This document shows positions 9,226 to 18,060 of a DNA stretch of 64,000 nucleotides, piece after piece. Both the position numbers and the translations under genes were made by a program. Every line of letters starts with the position of its first letter. Position 1 is the stretch's first letter. The notes beneath the pieces are model-generated. The model was not told the DNA's origin. It made no database searches and saw nothing but the letters and a program-made list of their open reading frames with translations. The stretch comes from Neobacillus cucumis (GTDB lineage: Bacteria > Bacillota > Bacilli > Bacillales > Cytobacillaceae): positions 62,001-126,000 of the forward strand of contig NZ_PGVE01000041.1 in assembly GCF_002860255.1 (NCBI RefSeq), given 5' to 3'.

Positions 9226-9969
9226 ATGACAAACTTAAATGGCAAAGTAGCAATCGTAACAGGTGGCAGCAGAGGCATTGGTGCAGCAATATCAATGGAA
9301 CTTGCAAGACAAGGTGTAAAAGTGGTTCTTAACTTTGTTTCTCGTGAAGAATTAGCTGAAAAGATGGTCGCAGATATAAATGAGATCGGCGGAGAAGCAT
9401 ATGCTGTCCGGGCAGATGTTTCTAATAGTGAAGAAGCAGCTCATCTTGTCCAGGAAGCAATCGATCATTATGGCCGATTAGATATTTTGGTTAACAATGC
9501 AGGGATTACAAGAGATAGTACATTCAAAAAATTAAGTTCTGAAGACTGGAGAAAGGTAATTGATGTTAATTTAAACAGTGTTTACAATACTACATCTGCT
9601 GCATTGCCTTATCTTTTGGAATCAGATGCAGGCCGCATTATCAACATTTCATCTATTATTGGACAAGCAGGCGGTTTTGGACAAACCAACTATGCTGCAG
9701 CAAAAGCCGGCCTTATCGGTTATACAAAATCACTTGCTCTTGAATTAGCAAAATCCAATGTGACCGTAAATGCCATTTGCCCAGGATTTATCGGTACAGA
9801 AATGGTTCAAGCTATTCCAGAAAAGGTATTAGCTGGTATTGTAGAAAAAGTTCCTCAAAAACGTCTAGGAAAACCGGAAGAAGTTGCTCGTGGAGTGGCA
9901 TTCCTATGCAAAGATGGAAGCTATATTACTGGACAGCAGCTTAATATTAATGGCGGACTATACATGTAA
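9226..9969 (+). CDS. phaB: Acetoacetyl-CoA reductase PhaB
   Basis: 247-residue SDR enzyme that reduces acetoacetyl-CoA to (R)-3-hydroxybutyryl-CoA with NADPH. 'VTGGSRGIGA' cofactor motif at residues 11-20, 'NNAGITRDS', Ser in 'NISSIIGQ', and 'QTNYAAAKAG' carrying the Tyr/Lys pair. ATG 9226 is preferred over ATG 9217 because the GGGGG site (9212-9216) is nine bases from it and directly abuts the earlier ATG. Lies between phaR and phaC. Confidence 0.9.
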   Translation: MTNLNGKVAIVTGGSRGIGAAISMELARQGVKVVLNFVSREELAEKMVADINEIGGEAYAVRADVSNSEEAAHLVQEAIDHYGRLDILVNNAGITRDSTFKKLSSEDWRKVIDVNLNSVYNTTSAALPYLLESDAGRIINISSIIGQAGGFGQTNYAAAKAGLIGYTKSLALELAKSNVTVNAICPGFIGTEMVQAIPEKVLAGIVEKVPQKRLGKPEEVARGVAFLCKDGSYITGQQLNINGGLYM

Positions 9970-10036
9970 CTGTCATGAATTCAACTTTTTCTGTATATAG
10001 TAAATAATGACTGAAATAAAGGAAGGAGTGAACAAC

Positions 10037-11125
10037 ATGAGCCTAGTTGCAGAAAAAGACTGGGACATGCTTCTTGATTTCTTCCCAGAAGAATATGGGA
10101 AGCAGATTAAGCGTGTTATTAAGGCAACTCAAGTGTTAACCGTTGATCCAAAGCCAGAAGTAGGACCTACCCCTAAAGAGGTGGTATGGACTAAAAATAA
10201 AACAAAACTTTATCGTTATATTTCTGAACAACCGAAAAAACATAAAATCCCATTACTGATGGTTTATGCATTAATCAATAAACCATACGTTTTGGACTTA
10301 ACTAAGGGCGGTAGTTTAATAGAATATCTAGTTAATAATGGCTTTGACGTCTATCTACTGGATTGGGGTACACCAGGCTATGAAGATAGAAATATGAAAC
10401 TAGATGATTTTATTATCGACTATATCCCCCGAGCAGTTAAAAAAGTGTTAAAGACATCAAATGCTGATGAATTATCTATTCTTGGTTATTGCATGGGCGG
10501 TACAATGACGTCTATTTTTGCGGCCCTTTACCCTGAATTGCCAATTCGTAATCTGGTCTTTATGACAAGTCCGTTCGATTTTGAGGATTCAGGTTCTTAT
10601 GGTGAAATGTTAAATGAGAAATACTTTAATATTGATAAAGTAGTAGATACCATGGGTGTCATTCCTCCTGAAATGATTGACTATGGAAACAAACTGTCAA
10701 AGCCAATGGCTAATTTCTATGGTCCATTTATAAGCCTTGTTGACCGTGCGGATAATGAGAGTTTTGTAAAAAGCTTTCAACTTCTGCAAAAATGGCTTAA
10801 CGACGGCATTCCATTCCCTGGTGAATCTTATCGTCAATGGATAAGAGATTTTTATCAGAAAAACAAGCTGATTAAAGGGGAATTGGTTGTTCGCGGCCGA
10901 AAAGTTGATTTGAAAAATATCACTGCTAATGTACTGAATTTAGCAGGCCAAAATGATCTCATTGCCCAGCCGCATATGGTAGAAGCCTTAATGGACGCTA
11001 TTTCTAGTAAAGACAAACAGTTTAATAATCTTCCTGTGGGTCACACGTCTATTACATTTGGCAGACAAGCTTCAAAGATTACTTACCCAACTATTGGCGA
11101 CTGGCTTGCAGAACGTTCAAATTAA
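10037..11125 (+). CDS. phaC: Class IV PHA synthase catalytic subunit PhaC
   Basis: 362 residues, an alpha/beta-hydrolase-fold polymerase that joins 3-hydroxyacyl-CoA into poly-hydroxyalkanoate at the granule surface. The lipase-like box has the expected Cys in place of Ser ('LGYCMGG', Cys152), with Asp307 in 'GQNDLIA' and His336 in 'PVGHTSI'. The length equals the usual ~360 residues of Bacillus PhaC. ATG 10037 follows GGAAGGAG; an upstream in-frame ATG at 10007 lacks a site. Followed by a terminator, so phaRBC form one operon. Confidence 0.95.
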   Translation: MSLVAEKDWDMLLDFFPEEYGKQIKRVIKATQVLTVDPKPEVGPTPKEVVWTKNKTKLYRYISEQPKKHKIPLLMVYALINKPYVLDLTKGGSLIEYLVNNGFDVYLLDWGTPGYEDRNMKLDDFIIDYIPRAVKKVLKTSNADELSILGYCMGGTMTSIFAALYPELPIRNLVFMTSPFDFEDSGSYGEMLNEKYFNIDKVVDTMGVIPPEMIDYGNKLSKPMANFYGPFISLVDRADNESFVKSFQLLQKWLNDGIPFPGESYRQWIRDFYQKNKLIKGELVVRGRKVDLKNITANVLNLAGQNDLIAQPHMVEALMDAISSKDKQFNNLPVGHTSITFGRQASKITYPTIGDWLAERSN

Positions 11126-11152
11126 TTATTAAGCTTTAATCATTGTTTACCC

Positions 11153-11183
11153 AAAGTGAGTGACTTTATGCACTCACTTTTTA
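11153..11183 (+). terminator. Terminator of phaRBC
   Basis: 10-bp stem AAAGTGAGTG / CACTCACTTT with an 8-base loop, followed by TTTATA. Confidence 0.85.
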
Positions 11184-11330
11184 TATAGGTAAGAAAAATT
11201 ATAATAAATTATCAGATAATTCACAAGAAAAATATTTTAAGAAATGTTTTTGAAAAAAAGTAATATTCCTACTTTACTTATAGGATTAATTAGGTTAAGA
11301 TTTAGAAAATCAAAAAGATATTGAAGCTGA

Positions 11331-11382
11331 TTGGTCGACCAAAGGCTCCTACACGCATAATGCGGATAGGAGCCTTTTTATT
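11331..11382 (+). terminator. Palindrome plus strong intrinsic terminator (possible leader or sRNA end)
   Basis: TTGGTCGACCAA (11331-11342) is a perfect palindrome that overlaps the start of an 11-bp stem AAAGGCTCCTA / TAGGAGCCTTT (11341-11377) followed by TTTTA. It ends 64 bases before the LysR start and after the phaC terminator, so it must end a separate transcript: a short RNA, or an attenuated leader of the LysR gene. Confidence 0.65.
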
Positions 11383-11445
11383 TCCAGTAGTTTTGCCCAG
11401 CTTATAAACAATGCTTCATTGGAAATCAAAAGGGGGTCTCCTAAT

Positions 11446-12342
11446 TTGAACATTGATCATCTTGAAGCTTTTTTGTATGTGGTTCGTTTGGAAAGTATTC
11501 ACAAAGCAGCGGAATTGCTCTTTTTATCACAGCCAACTGTTACAGCGAGAATTAAAACATTAGAGCAGGATCTTGGCATCGAATTATTTTTACGAAGAGG
11601 GAGGAGTTTGACATTATCTGAGGAGGGAAAGTCTTTTATTCCGTATGCAGAACAAATCATCAATACCTATCAGCAAGGTAAGAAATTATTAAAAAAAGAA
11701 AATCATCCAGAGGAAATTGTGATTGGTGCGAATATCATTACATCACAATATTTTATTCCATTTGCCCTGCCAATCTTAAAAAAGCAACATCCTCAGCTTC
11801 GCTTTAAATTTATTTCAGTCTCAAACGAGGCATTGTTGGAAAAACTTTTGCAGAAGCAAGTCGATATCGCTCTCATGAAGGATGTATCTAATCATGGTGT
11901 TCAAAAGCATAAGCTTCTAAATAATTCTGTGAAATTAGTAGTTTATCCTGGACACTCGTTTCAGTATCAAGAGAAAATTTCTGTTCGAGAATTAGCCAAT
12001 GAACAAATGGTATTTTTTGAATGTGGAGCTTTTGACTGGAATAGAGTCTTTCACTTATTTGAGGGGGCCAAAGTTGAACCAAAAGTAGATTTTCTTGTTG
12101 ACCACCTCGAAGTAGCAAAATCTATTATTCTAAGTAAAAATGGCATTGGATTTTTACCATCCTTAAGTATTAAAGAGGAGCTTCGGCGGGGCGAACTGAT
12201 TGAAATAGATACTTCCCATATGCTTCAGATTAATCAGCATATTTTTGCTGCACATTTAATTAGTGGTTTTGGCTATTCGAAAATCTGGGAAGATATTCTT
12301 TTGTCTGTGAAAGAATTTGAATATCAAAGTTTTCCGTTGTAA
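11446..12342 (+). CDS. LysR-family transcriptional regulator (CmoR/YtlI-like role)
   Basis: 298 residues with an N-terminal winged helix ('AAELLFLSQPTVTARIKTLEQDL', about residues 22-44, given here as the recognition region) and a C-terminal periplasmic-binding-fold effector domain. TTG start with AGGGGG nine bases upstream. It heads the organosulfur island in the same direction. In B. subtilis the LysR protein YtlI activates the equivalent ytmI operon under sulfur limitation, so this is the natural candidate regulator here (inference). The shared inverted motif before three downstream units is a likely target. Confidence 0.85.
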   Translation: MNIDHLEAFLYVVRLESIHKAAELLFLSQPTVTARIKTLEQDLGIELFLRRGRSLTLSEEGKSFIPYAEQIINTYQQGKKLLKKENHPEEIVIGANIITSQYFIPFALPILKKQHPQLRFKFISVSNEALLEKLLQKQVDIALMKDVSNHGVQKHKLLNNSVKLVVYPGHSFQYQEKISVRELANEQMVFFECGAFDWNRVFHLFEGAKVEPKVDFLVDHLEVAKSIILSKNGIGFLPSLSIKEELRRGELIEIDTSHMLQINQHIFAAHLISGFGYSKIWEDILLSVKEFEYQSFPL

Positions 12343-12373
12343 TTGAATTTATTAATTGTAAGTTTAAATTTTT

Positions 12374-12415
12374 CTATCAGCCAGTGTATTGCCATTTCAA
12401 ACTTCTTAATGATAG
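12374..12415 (+). promoter_or_regulatory. Shared inverted motif, copy 1
   Basis: TTTTTCTATCAG at the left and TGATAGGATGA at the right, i.e. CTATCA and TGATAG as inverted arms over 42 bases. The same arrangement occurs at 12893 and 22190. Lies about 95 bases before the gene at 12511 and just after the LysR stop. Confidence 0.6.
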
Positions 12416-12510
12416 GATGATGTCAATAATCAAATAAACATTTTTCAGAGAATCCTGTTCTAAATCCTACTATTCTTGTGTGTATTCTTGGGTATATTGG
12501 AGGGATAAGT

Positions 12511-12840
12511 ATGAAAGTACAAAGTGCAAATGTGAGACCATTTTTTAAAAACCAGGAGCGAAAATCCTTCGAACATTATAAATATCTAAATATGCCAGAT
12601 TTACAGTTTTTTAGTTGGTGTAATCAACAATATAAGGTTAATCGAGGTGTATATAATACCATTGATCAATGGTTTTACGATTTTGGGATTGATAATATTT
12701 ATAGCCGCAGGATTCAGCTTTTGGCCTTCCTAGATTCTGTTAAAGAGGAGTTAATCGAATCGAATCAATCAAAATTTATACGATTTGGACATGGCGGGCT
12801 TACAAAGAGGTTAAATGATTTTATTCAAGCTAATGGGTAG
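12511..12840 (+). CDS. Hypothetical protein in the organosulfur island
   Basis: 109 residues, not recognised. No signal peptide, no transmembrane segment, mixed charge, rich in aromatic residues ('DQWFYDFGIDNIYSRR', about residues 55-70). ATG 12511 has GGAGGG six to seven bases upstream; an earlier in-frame ATG at 12478 has no site. It has its own copy of the shared inverted promoter motif, which suggests coregulation with the monooxygenases. No catalytic motif is visible; function unknown. Confidence 0.65.
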   Translation: MKVQSANVRPFFKNQERKSFEHYKYLNMPDLQFFSWCNQQYKVNRGVYNTIDQWFYDFGIDNIYSRRIQLLAFLDSVKEELIESNQSKFIRFGHGGLTKRLNDFIQANG

Positions 12841-12892
12841 ATTTAAAAAAATTAATACTAATAGATTTTTTCATTCAAAAGAAGATTTTTTC

Positions 12893-12934
12893 CAATTAGT
12901 GAAAGTATTGTTAGGTAATCATTTTCAGTGATAG
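12893..12934 (+). promoter_or_regulatory. Shared inverted motif, copy 2
   Basis: TTTTTTCCAATTAG (left arm degenerate) followed by AAAGTATT and, at the right, GTGATAGGATAAA. The right half is nearly identical to copy 3. It ends 68 bases before the monooxygenase at 13003. Confidence 0.55.
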
Positions 12935-13002
12935 GATAAAAAACAATACAAGAACACACTTTTCTAATCGGTAAAGCCGGAATAAAACGGAGGGAAAGGT
13001 AA

Positions 13003-14007
13003 ATGAGTTATAAATTAAGTATATTAGATCAGAGCCCGATATTTCCTGGAACCCATGCTACTCATGCGTTGCAGCAGACAGTTTTACTTGCACAAAAAGC
13101 TGAAGAATGGGGGTATACACGTTTTTGGGTTTCAGAGCATCATAATGCTGAACAATTGGCAGGATCGTCACCAGAAGTATTAATTTCTTATTTATTGGCT
13201 CAAACAAAGACCATTCAAGTTGGTTCAGGAGGAGTGATGCTTCAGCATTACAGTCCTTATAAGGTGGCAGAAAATTTCCATGTCTTATCAAACCTGGCAC
13301 CTGGAAGAGTAGACCTTGGGGTTGGGAAAGCACCAGGTGGTCTTCCGTTGTCAACAAAGGCTCTGCAGCATGGAACGGTCAATGATGGAAAGGATTTTTC
13401 AGAACGGCTATCTTTATTAATTAAATTTATTGAAAATTCAGTAAAAAACAAACACCCACTCGCAGGGATAAAAGCCACACCCATTCCCCCGGTAAAACCT
13501 GAAATCTTTTTACTAGGAGCAAGTACAGCTAGTGCCAAGCTTGCGGCTAATCTTTGCATATCCTTTGTTTTTGCAAAATTTATCAATAGTGATGAACATG
13601 TACTGGAAGAGGCAGCAAACATCTATAGGAAAGGTTTTCCTAATGGGAGATTTGTCATTTCTTTAGCCATCATTGCTGCACCTACTCAACAAGAAGCAGA
13701 CCAATTAATAGGGCAAAGAAAAATAGTAAAGGTTCATCTTCAAAGCGGACGGAAGGTGACTGTACAATCACCTGAACAAGCAAAAATTTTTGGAGAGCAA
13801 TCAGGTGAGTCATATGAGATTACAGAACAAGAAGCAGACATTATTGCAGGGACACCTAGTTATATAAAGGAAGTTTTAAATCAACTGCAACAAACGTATC
13901 AGGTGGATGAATTTATTCTACATACACCAATTGAGCAAGAAAAAGAAAGATTTCGATCGTTTCAGCTGTTAAGCCCCTTAAATGTTTTCCAGCCTATTAA
14001 TCGATAG
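13003..14007 (+). CDS. LLM-class flavin monooxygenase, MsnO8 type (CmoO/YtmO-like)
   Basis: 334-residue bacterial-luciferase-like TIM-barrel enzyme. 'LSILDQSPIFPGTHATHALQ', 'GYTRFWVSEHHN' and 'LGVGKAPGG' are hallmarks of the MsnO8/CmoO branch. In B. subtilis the equivalent enzyme in the ytmI operon oxidises S-alkylcysteine sulfur using reduced flavin (known for the family). ATG 13003 follows GGAGGGAAAGG. First of four LLM enzymes in this island; probably cotranscribed with the next gene 82 bases on. Exact substrate is inferred. Confidence 0.8.
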   Translation: MSYKLSILDQSPIFPGTHATHALQQTVLLAQKAEEWGYTRFWVSEHHNAEQLAGSSPEVLISYLLAQTKTIQVGSGGVMLQHYSPYKVAENFHVLSNLAPGRVDLGVGKAPGGLPLSTKALQHGTVNDGKDFSERLSLLIKFIENSVKNKHPLAGIKATPIPPVKPEIFLLGASTASAKLAANLCISFVFAKFINSDEHVLEEAANIYRKGFPNGRFVISLAIIAAPTQQEADQLIGQRKIVKVHLQSGRKVTVQSPEQAKIFGEQSGESYEITEQEADIIAGTPSYIKEVLNQLQQTYQVDEFILHTPIEQEKERFRSFQLLSPLNVFQPINR

Positions 14008-14089
14008 TGAAATGGAAGATTTTTTACAATATAAAACCAACTATTTTTATAGGAATTGTAAACAATAAAACTGGAAGGCAGGATCACGA

Positions 14090-15427
14090 ATGTCAAATAA
14101 AAAGCAATTAAAACTAGGGACGATCATTCATGGTGTGGGAGGAAATATTGCTGCTTGGAGGCATCCAGAGGTATTAACAGATGCCAGTGTAAATTTTGAT
14201 TTTTATAAGGAGCAAGCACAAAAGTCAGAAAAGGCAAAGTTTGATTTTATCTTTATTGCGGATGGCTTGCATATTAACGATAAATCTTTGCCCCATTTTT
14301 TGAATAGGTTTGAACCTCTGACTATTCTATCTGCACTAGCAGCAGTGACTTCACACATTGGTCTAGCAGGAACTGTATCCACTTCTTATAGTGAACCTTT
14401 TAATATTGCACGTCAATTTTCTTCCGTTGATCATATTAGTAAAGGCCGGGCTGGCTGGAATGTTGTTACCTCTCCTTTGGAGAAAACTTCTTTAAACTTT
14501 AGCAAAACGATTGAAGAACACCCCGACCATGCCAAACGTTATCGAATTGCTGCAGAATACTTGGAGGTAGCAAAAGGATTATGGGATTCATGGGGAGATG
14601 ATGCATTTATTCGAGACAAAGATTCAGGTGTGTTCTTTGATCCTGAAAAATTACATCAACTTAATCACAAAGGGGAATTTTTCTCGGTACAAGGTCCACT
14701 TAATATTGGGAGATCGAAGCAAGGGCGGCCAATTATCTTTCAAGCAGGTTCATCTGAAGCAGGAAAGGACCTAGCAGCGAGAGAAGCTGATGCTGTATTT
14801 ACGGGTCATCCAACATTAGAGGAAGCTAAGAAATTTTATCATGATGTGAAAAACAGAGCGGCTGCCTTTGGCAGGAATCCCGATGAAATCCTGATTTTAC
14901 CTGGAATTGAGCCCATCGTTGGAAGGACAGAAGAAGAGGCGGAGCAGAAATATCAAGAGATTGCTAATTTAGTATCGATTGAACAGGCACTTAATTATTT
15001 AGGACGCTTTTTCGAGCATCATGATTTTTCACAGTATCCATTAGATGAACCATTTCCGGAATTAGGTGATTTAGGTTCCAATAGCTTCAAAAGTGGAACA
15101 GATCGTATTAAGCAGGAGGCAAGGGAACAAAAGTTAACACTTAGACAAGTAGCTCTACAATCAGCAACACCGCGTACTCCGTTTATTGGAACACCTGAGA
15201 AGGTTGCGGACCGCATTCAGGAGTGGTTTGACAGTAAGGGGGCAGACGGATTTATTATCCATTTTAATGTCCCTAGTCATCTATCAAGTTTTATTGATCA
15301 TGTTGTACCAATCCTTCAGGAACGTAATCTTTTCCGGAAGGAGTATGAAGCAGAAACATTGCGTGGGAACTTGGGACTTCCCTACCCAGAAAATCGTTAT
15401 GTGAAAAATACGATCAAAACTAGATAA
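14090..15427 (+). CDS. NtaA/SnaA/DszA-family flavin monooxygenase, paralogue 1 (CmoJ/YtnJ-like)
   Basis: 445 residues, class C flavin-dependent monooxygenase. '[19 protein letters not shown]' at the N-terminus, 'FIFIADGLH', '[11 protein letters not shown]' and '[16 protein letters not shown]' are family signatures. Such enzymes cleave C-S or C-N bonds with FMNH2 and O2; the B. subtilis relative CmoJ cleaves alkylcysteine sulfoxides. It is closely similar along its whole length to the enzyme at 22292. The next gene, a peptide-type binding protein, starts 12 bases after the stop, so enzyme and transporter form one operon. Confidence 0.85.
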   Translation: MSNKKQLKLGTIIHGVGGNIAAWRHPEVLTDASVNFDFYKEQAQKSEKAKFDFIFIADGLHINDKSLPHFLNRFEPLTILSALAAVTSHIGLAGTVSTSYSEPFNIARQFSSVDHISKGRAGWNVVTSPLEKTSLNFSKTIEEHPDHAKRYRIAAEYLEVAKGLWDSWGDDAFIRDKDSGVFFDPEKLHQLNHKGEFFSVQGPLNIGRSKQGRPIIFQAGSSEAGKDLAAREADAVFTGHPTLEEAKKFYHDVKNRAAAFGRNPDEILILPGIEPIVGRTEEEAEQKYQEIANLVSIEQALNYLGRFFEHHDFSQYPLDEPFPELGDLGSNSFKSGTDRIKQEAREQKLTLRQVALQSATPRTPFIGTPEKVADRIQEWFDSKGADGFIIHFNVPSHLSSFIDHVVPILQERNLFRKEYEAETLRGNLGLPYPENRYVKNTIKTR

Positions 15428-15439
15428 GGGGCGTTGGAT

Positions 15440-17089
15440 ATGAAACTCAAACAATGGAAAAACCTACTACCTATCTCATTAGCATTTTTACTCTTGCTAT
15501 CAGGGTGTGCTAGCAGTACTGGGACAAAAAATAATTCGCAAGAAGCCAATGCAAAGGATGCGACACAACCCCAATCGGGAGGCGAATTGACCTATGCACT
15601 TGCTACATCTCCTGATTCACTTGATCCCGCTAGGAGTGGTTTAGCTGTTGCTGTTCGTGCATTTAGAACCATTTTTGACAGCTTAGTGGTTCAGGCACCA
15701 GACAATACGATAAAGCCTTGGCTTGCAACAGAATGGACAGTTTCGGATGATGGAAAAACTTATACGTTTAAGCTGCGGAAGGACGTCAAGTTTCAGGATG
15801 GAACCCCTTTTAATGCGGAGGCAGTTAAATATAGTTTTGACCGAATTATAGATCCAAAAACCCAAGCAAAAAATGCGGTTGCCCTTCTGAAACCCTATCA
15901 ATCGTCAGAAGTGGTTGATGATTACACGATCAAAATTAATCTTACAACTCCATCCACTGCGTTTTTAAGTAACCTAAGCCAGGCCATGCTTGGGATTGTA
16001 TCTCCGACCGCGTCAGAAAAGTATGGTGATCAGTTTGGCAAAAATCCGGTAGGAACTGGACCATATAAGTTTGTCAGTTGGACCGATAATGCCGACATTG
16101 TGGTTGCAAAAAATAAGGATTATCATTGGGGCCCTTCTATAGTAGAAAACAAAGATGCACCTTATCTTGATAAAATAACCTTTAAAATTATTCCAGAGGA
16201 GGCAACTCGTATCGGCAGTGTCCAAAGCGGGCAAGTTCTTGCGGCAGAAACAGTACCACCGCAAAATATTCTCTCATTAAAGAATGATCCTAACACTCAA
16301 TTGCTTCGTGTGAACACAATTGGTTTACCATATACCCTCTTTTTTAATCAAAGAAGGGCTCCGTGGAATGATGTGAAAGCACGGAAAGCAGTTCAGCTGG
16401 CAGTTGATGTGGATGCGATTGTAAAAACACTTTACTTGGATACCTATTCAAGAGCATGGTCTCCACTCTCACCAGGTATTTTTGGTTATGATAAATCTCT
16501 TGAAAATGGCAGTAAGCTTGATGTAAAGAAGGCTAATCAACTCCTTGATGAAATAGGCTATGTAAAAGGGGCGGACGGGTTACGTGAGAAGGATGGAAAG
16601 AAACTGACATTAACATATGTTGATGGTACTCCAAATCGTGAGAAGAGAAATGATATCGCCGTTATGGTCCAGCAGCAGTTAAAAAAGATTGGAGTTAAGG
16701 TGGAAATTAATATTACAAAGGATATTGCTTCAATAGTTCAACAGAAAGCCGATTATGATTTGTATGGAAATAGTCAAGTTAATTCAGACCCCAATGCATT
16801 GCGAGCCTTTTATCACTCAACAACTCCAGAACAGGAGGCAACTGTAAAGAGGTTGGGTGGCGGTTCCGATACAGAAATAGATCAATGGTTGGAAGCTGGT
16901 ACAGTTGAAACAGACTTAGCAAAAAGAGAAGAGTACTATAAAAAAGTGCAACAAAAAATCATTGATCAAGCATGGATACTTCCTATTTATGTTTTCCCTT
17001 ATACGGTTGCAGCATCTAAGAATGTAAACGGGATTAAATTCGATTCATTAGGTTATCCGTTATTTAATGATGCAAATATTAAGCAATAA
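15440..17089 (+). CDS. Dipeptide/glutathione-type ABC transporter binding lipoprotein
   Basis: 549-residue family 5 solute-binding protein. A lipoprotein signal is clear: basic start, hydrophobic core 'ISLAFLLLLSGC' with the acylated Cys near residue 23, then a Ser/Asn/Gln-rich linker. 'LTYALATSPDSLDPARSG' and 'WTVSDDGKTYTFKLRKDVKFQDG' (its first part) mark the family. ATG 15440 is preferred to TTG 15434, because AAGGGGCG lies nine bases before it. Exported and membrane anchored; delivers a peptide-like or organosulfur ligand to the permeases that follow. Confidence 0.88.
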   Translation: MKLKQWKNLLPISLAFLLLLSGCASSTGTKNNSQEANAKDATQPQSGGELTYALATSPDSLDPARSGLAVAVRAFRTIFDSLVVQAPDNTIKPWLATEWTVSDDGKTYTFKLRKDVKFQDGTPFNAEAVKYSFDRIIDPKTQAKNAVALLKPYQSSEVVDDYTIKINLTTPSTAFLSNLSQAMLGIVSPTASEKYGDQFGKNPVGTGPYKFVSWTDNADIVVAKNKDYHWGPSIVENKDAPYLDKITFKIIPEEATRIGSVQSGQVLAAETVPPQNILSLKNDPNTQLLRVNTIGLPYTLFFNQRRAPWNDVKARKAVQLAVDVDAIVKTLYLDTYSRAWSPLSPGIFGYDKSLENGSKLDVKKANQLLDEIGYVKGADGLREKDGKKLTLTYVDGTPNREKRNDIAVMVQQQLKKIGVKVEINITKDIASIVQQKADYDLYGNSQVNSDPNALRAFYHSTTPEQEATVKRLGGGSDTEIDQWLEAGTVETDLAKREEYYKKVQQKIIDQAWILPIYVFPYTVAASKNVNGIKFDSLGYPLFNDANIKQ

Positions 17090-17108
17090 TGGAATGGAGC
17101 TGAGAAAT

Positions 17109-18047
17109 GTGGCACTTGCCAACAAGATTCTTTTAAAAATCTCATCTGCACTAGTTTCCATTTTTGGCTCCCTTATCCTTGTTTTTTTCATCATCTATTT
17201 GCTGCCAGGTGATCCAGTGCTATCTATGCTGGATCCCTCTACGGCATCAGCTGAAACGGTAGCCAATCTACGCAAGGAACTAGGGTTTGATCAACCAATT
17301 TATATTCAATTTGCTGATTATTTTTTAAACGTTCTCCATGGGAATTTTGGTCAATCTATCATCAATAGTGAACCGGTCCTGCCTAAAGTCTTAGAACATT
17401 TTCCAGCCACACTTACTCTTACACTTACGAGTGCCATATTTTCTATTGCAATTGGACTACTATTTGGAGTGCTCTCGGCAATATACAGGAATAAATGGGT
17501 TGATTTTATTGCTAGGTTAATAGGTTTGTTTGGAATTTCAATGCCAACATTTTGGTCAGGCATTTTATTAATTCTTATCTTTTCTGTCTTTTTAAACTGG
17601 CTTCCTGCTATGGGATCAGATGGGTGGCAGACACTTGTTCTTCCATCACTTTCACTGGGGTTTGTAGGTGCAGGTTTAATCATTCGGATGGTTAGAACCA
17701 GCATGCTCGAAGTAATAAATGAGCAATTTATTGTGACGCTTCGTGCGAAAGGACTTTCCGAACGGATAATTATGTATCAACATGCCCTTAGAAATGCTTT
17801 AATTCCAGCGATTACAATTATCGGCATTAATATTGGAGAATTAATGGCTGGTACTGTCGTCATCGAAACCGTTTTTTCAAGGCAGGGGATTGGCAGAATT
17901 GTTGCGGATGCTATCATGGCAAAAGATTTACCTGTTATCCAGGGAGTTGTGTTTTTTAGTGCGATGGTTTATGTCATTATCAATTTATTAGTTGACTTAT
18001 CCTATTCATTTATTGATCCACGGGTACGGAGATCTGATCAAAGGTAA
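17109..18047 (+). CDS. ABC transporter permease, DppB/GsiC type
   Basis: About 312 residues with six hydrophobic segments. The N-terminal 'FFIIYLLPGDPVLSML' and the EAA-like loop 'RAKGLSERIIMYQHALRNALIP' (start quoted) are typical of DppB. Start choice is uncertain: GTG 17109 has GGAG nine bases upstream; ATG 17094 and ATG 17067 also open the frame, the last overlapping the binding-protein gene. Partner of the DppC-type permease that follows. Confidence 0.85.
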   Translation: MALANKILLKISSALVSIFGSLILVFFIIYLLPGDPVLSMLDPSTASAETVANLRKELGFDQPIYIQFADYFLNVLHGNFGQSIINSEPVLPKVLEHFPATLTLTLTSAIFSIAIGLLFGVLSAIYRNKWVDFIARLIGLFGISMPTFWSGILLILIFSVFLNWLPAMGSDGWQTLVLPSLSLGFVGAGLIIRMVRTSMLEVINEQFIVTLRAKGLSERIIMYQHALRNALIPAITIIGINIGELMAGTVVIETVFSRQGIGRIVADAIMAKDLPVIQGVVFFSAMVYVIINLLVDLSYSFIDPRVRRSDQR

Positions 18048-18060
18048 AGGAGAAATATTA

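Larger units (their letters stand above)
11126..11445. other. Intergenic region with two hairpins
   Basis: 320 bases between phaC and the LysR gene. It contains the phaC terminator at 11153 and, 150 bases further, a second strong terminator-like hairpin (11341-11382) preceded by a perfect 12-bp palindrome. No coding frame is convincing. Confidence 0.6.

Noticed and set aside
11281-11400. T-box or SAM riboswitch before the LysR gene
   Set aside because: No T-box core sequence and no S-box pattern; only a palindrome and terminator are visible.
17067-17108. Longer N-terminus of the DppB-type permease beginning inside the binding-protein gene
   Set aside because: Would overlap the previous gene by 23 bases without a ribosome site; GTG 17109 fits better, though not proven.
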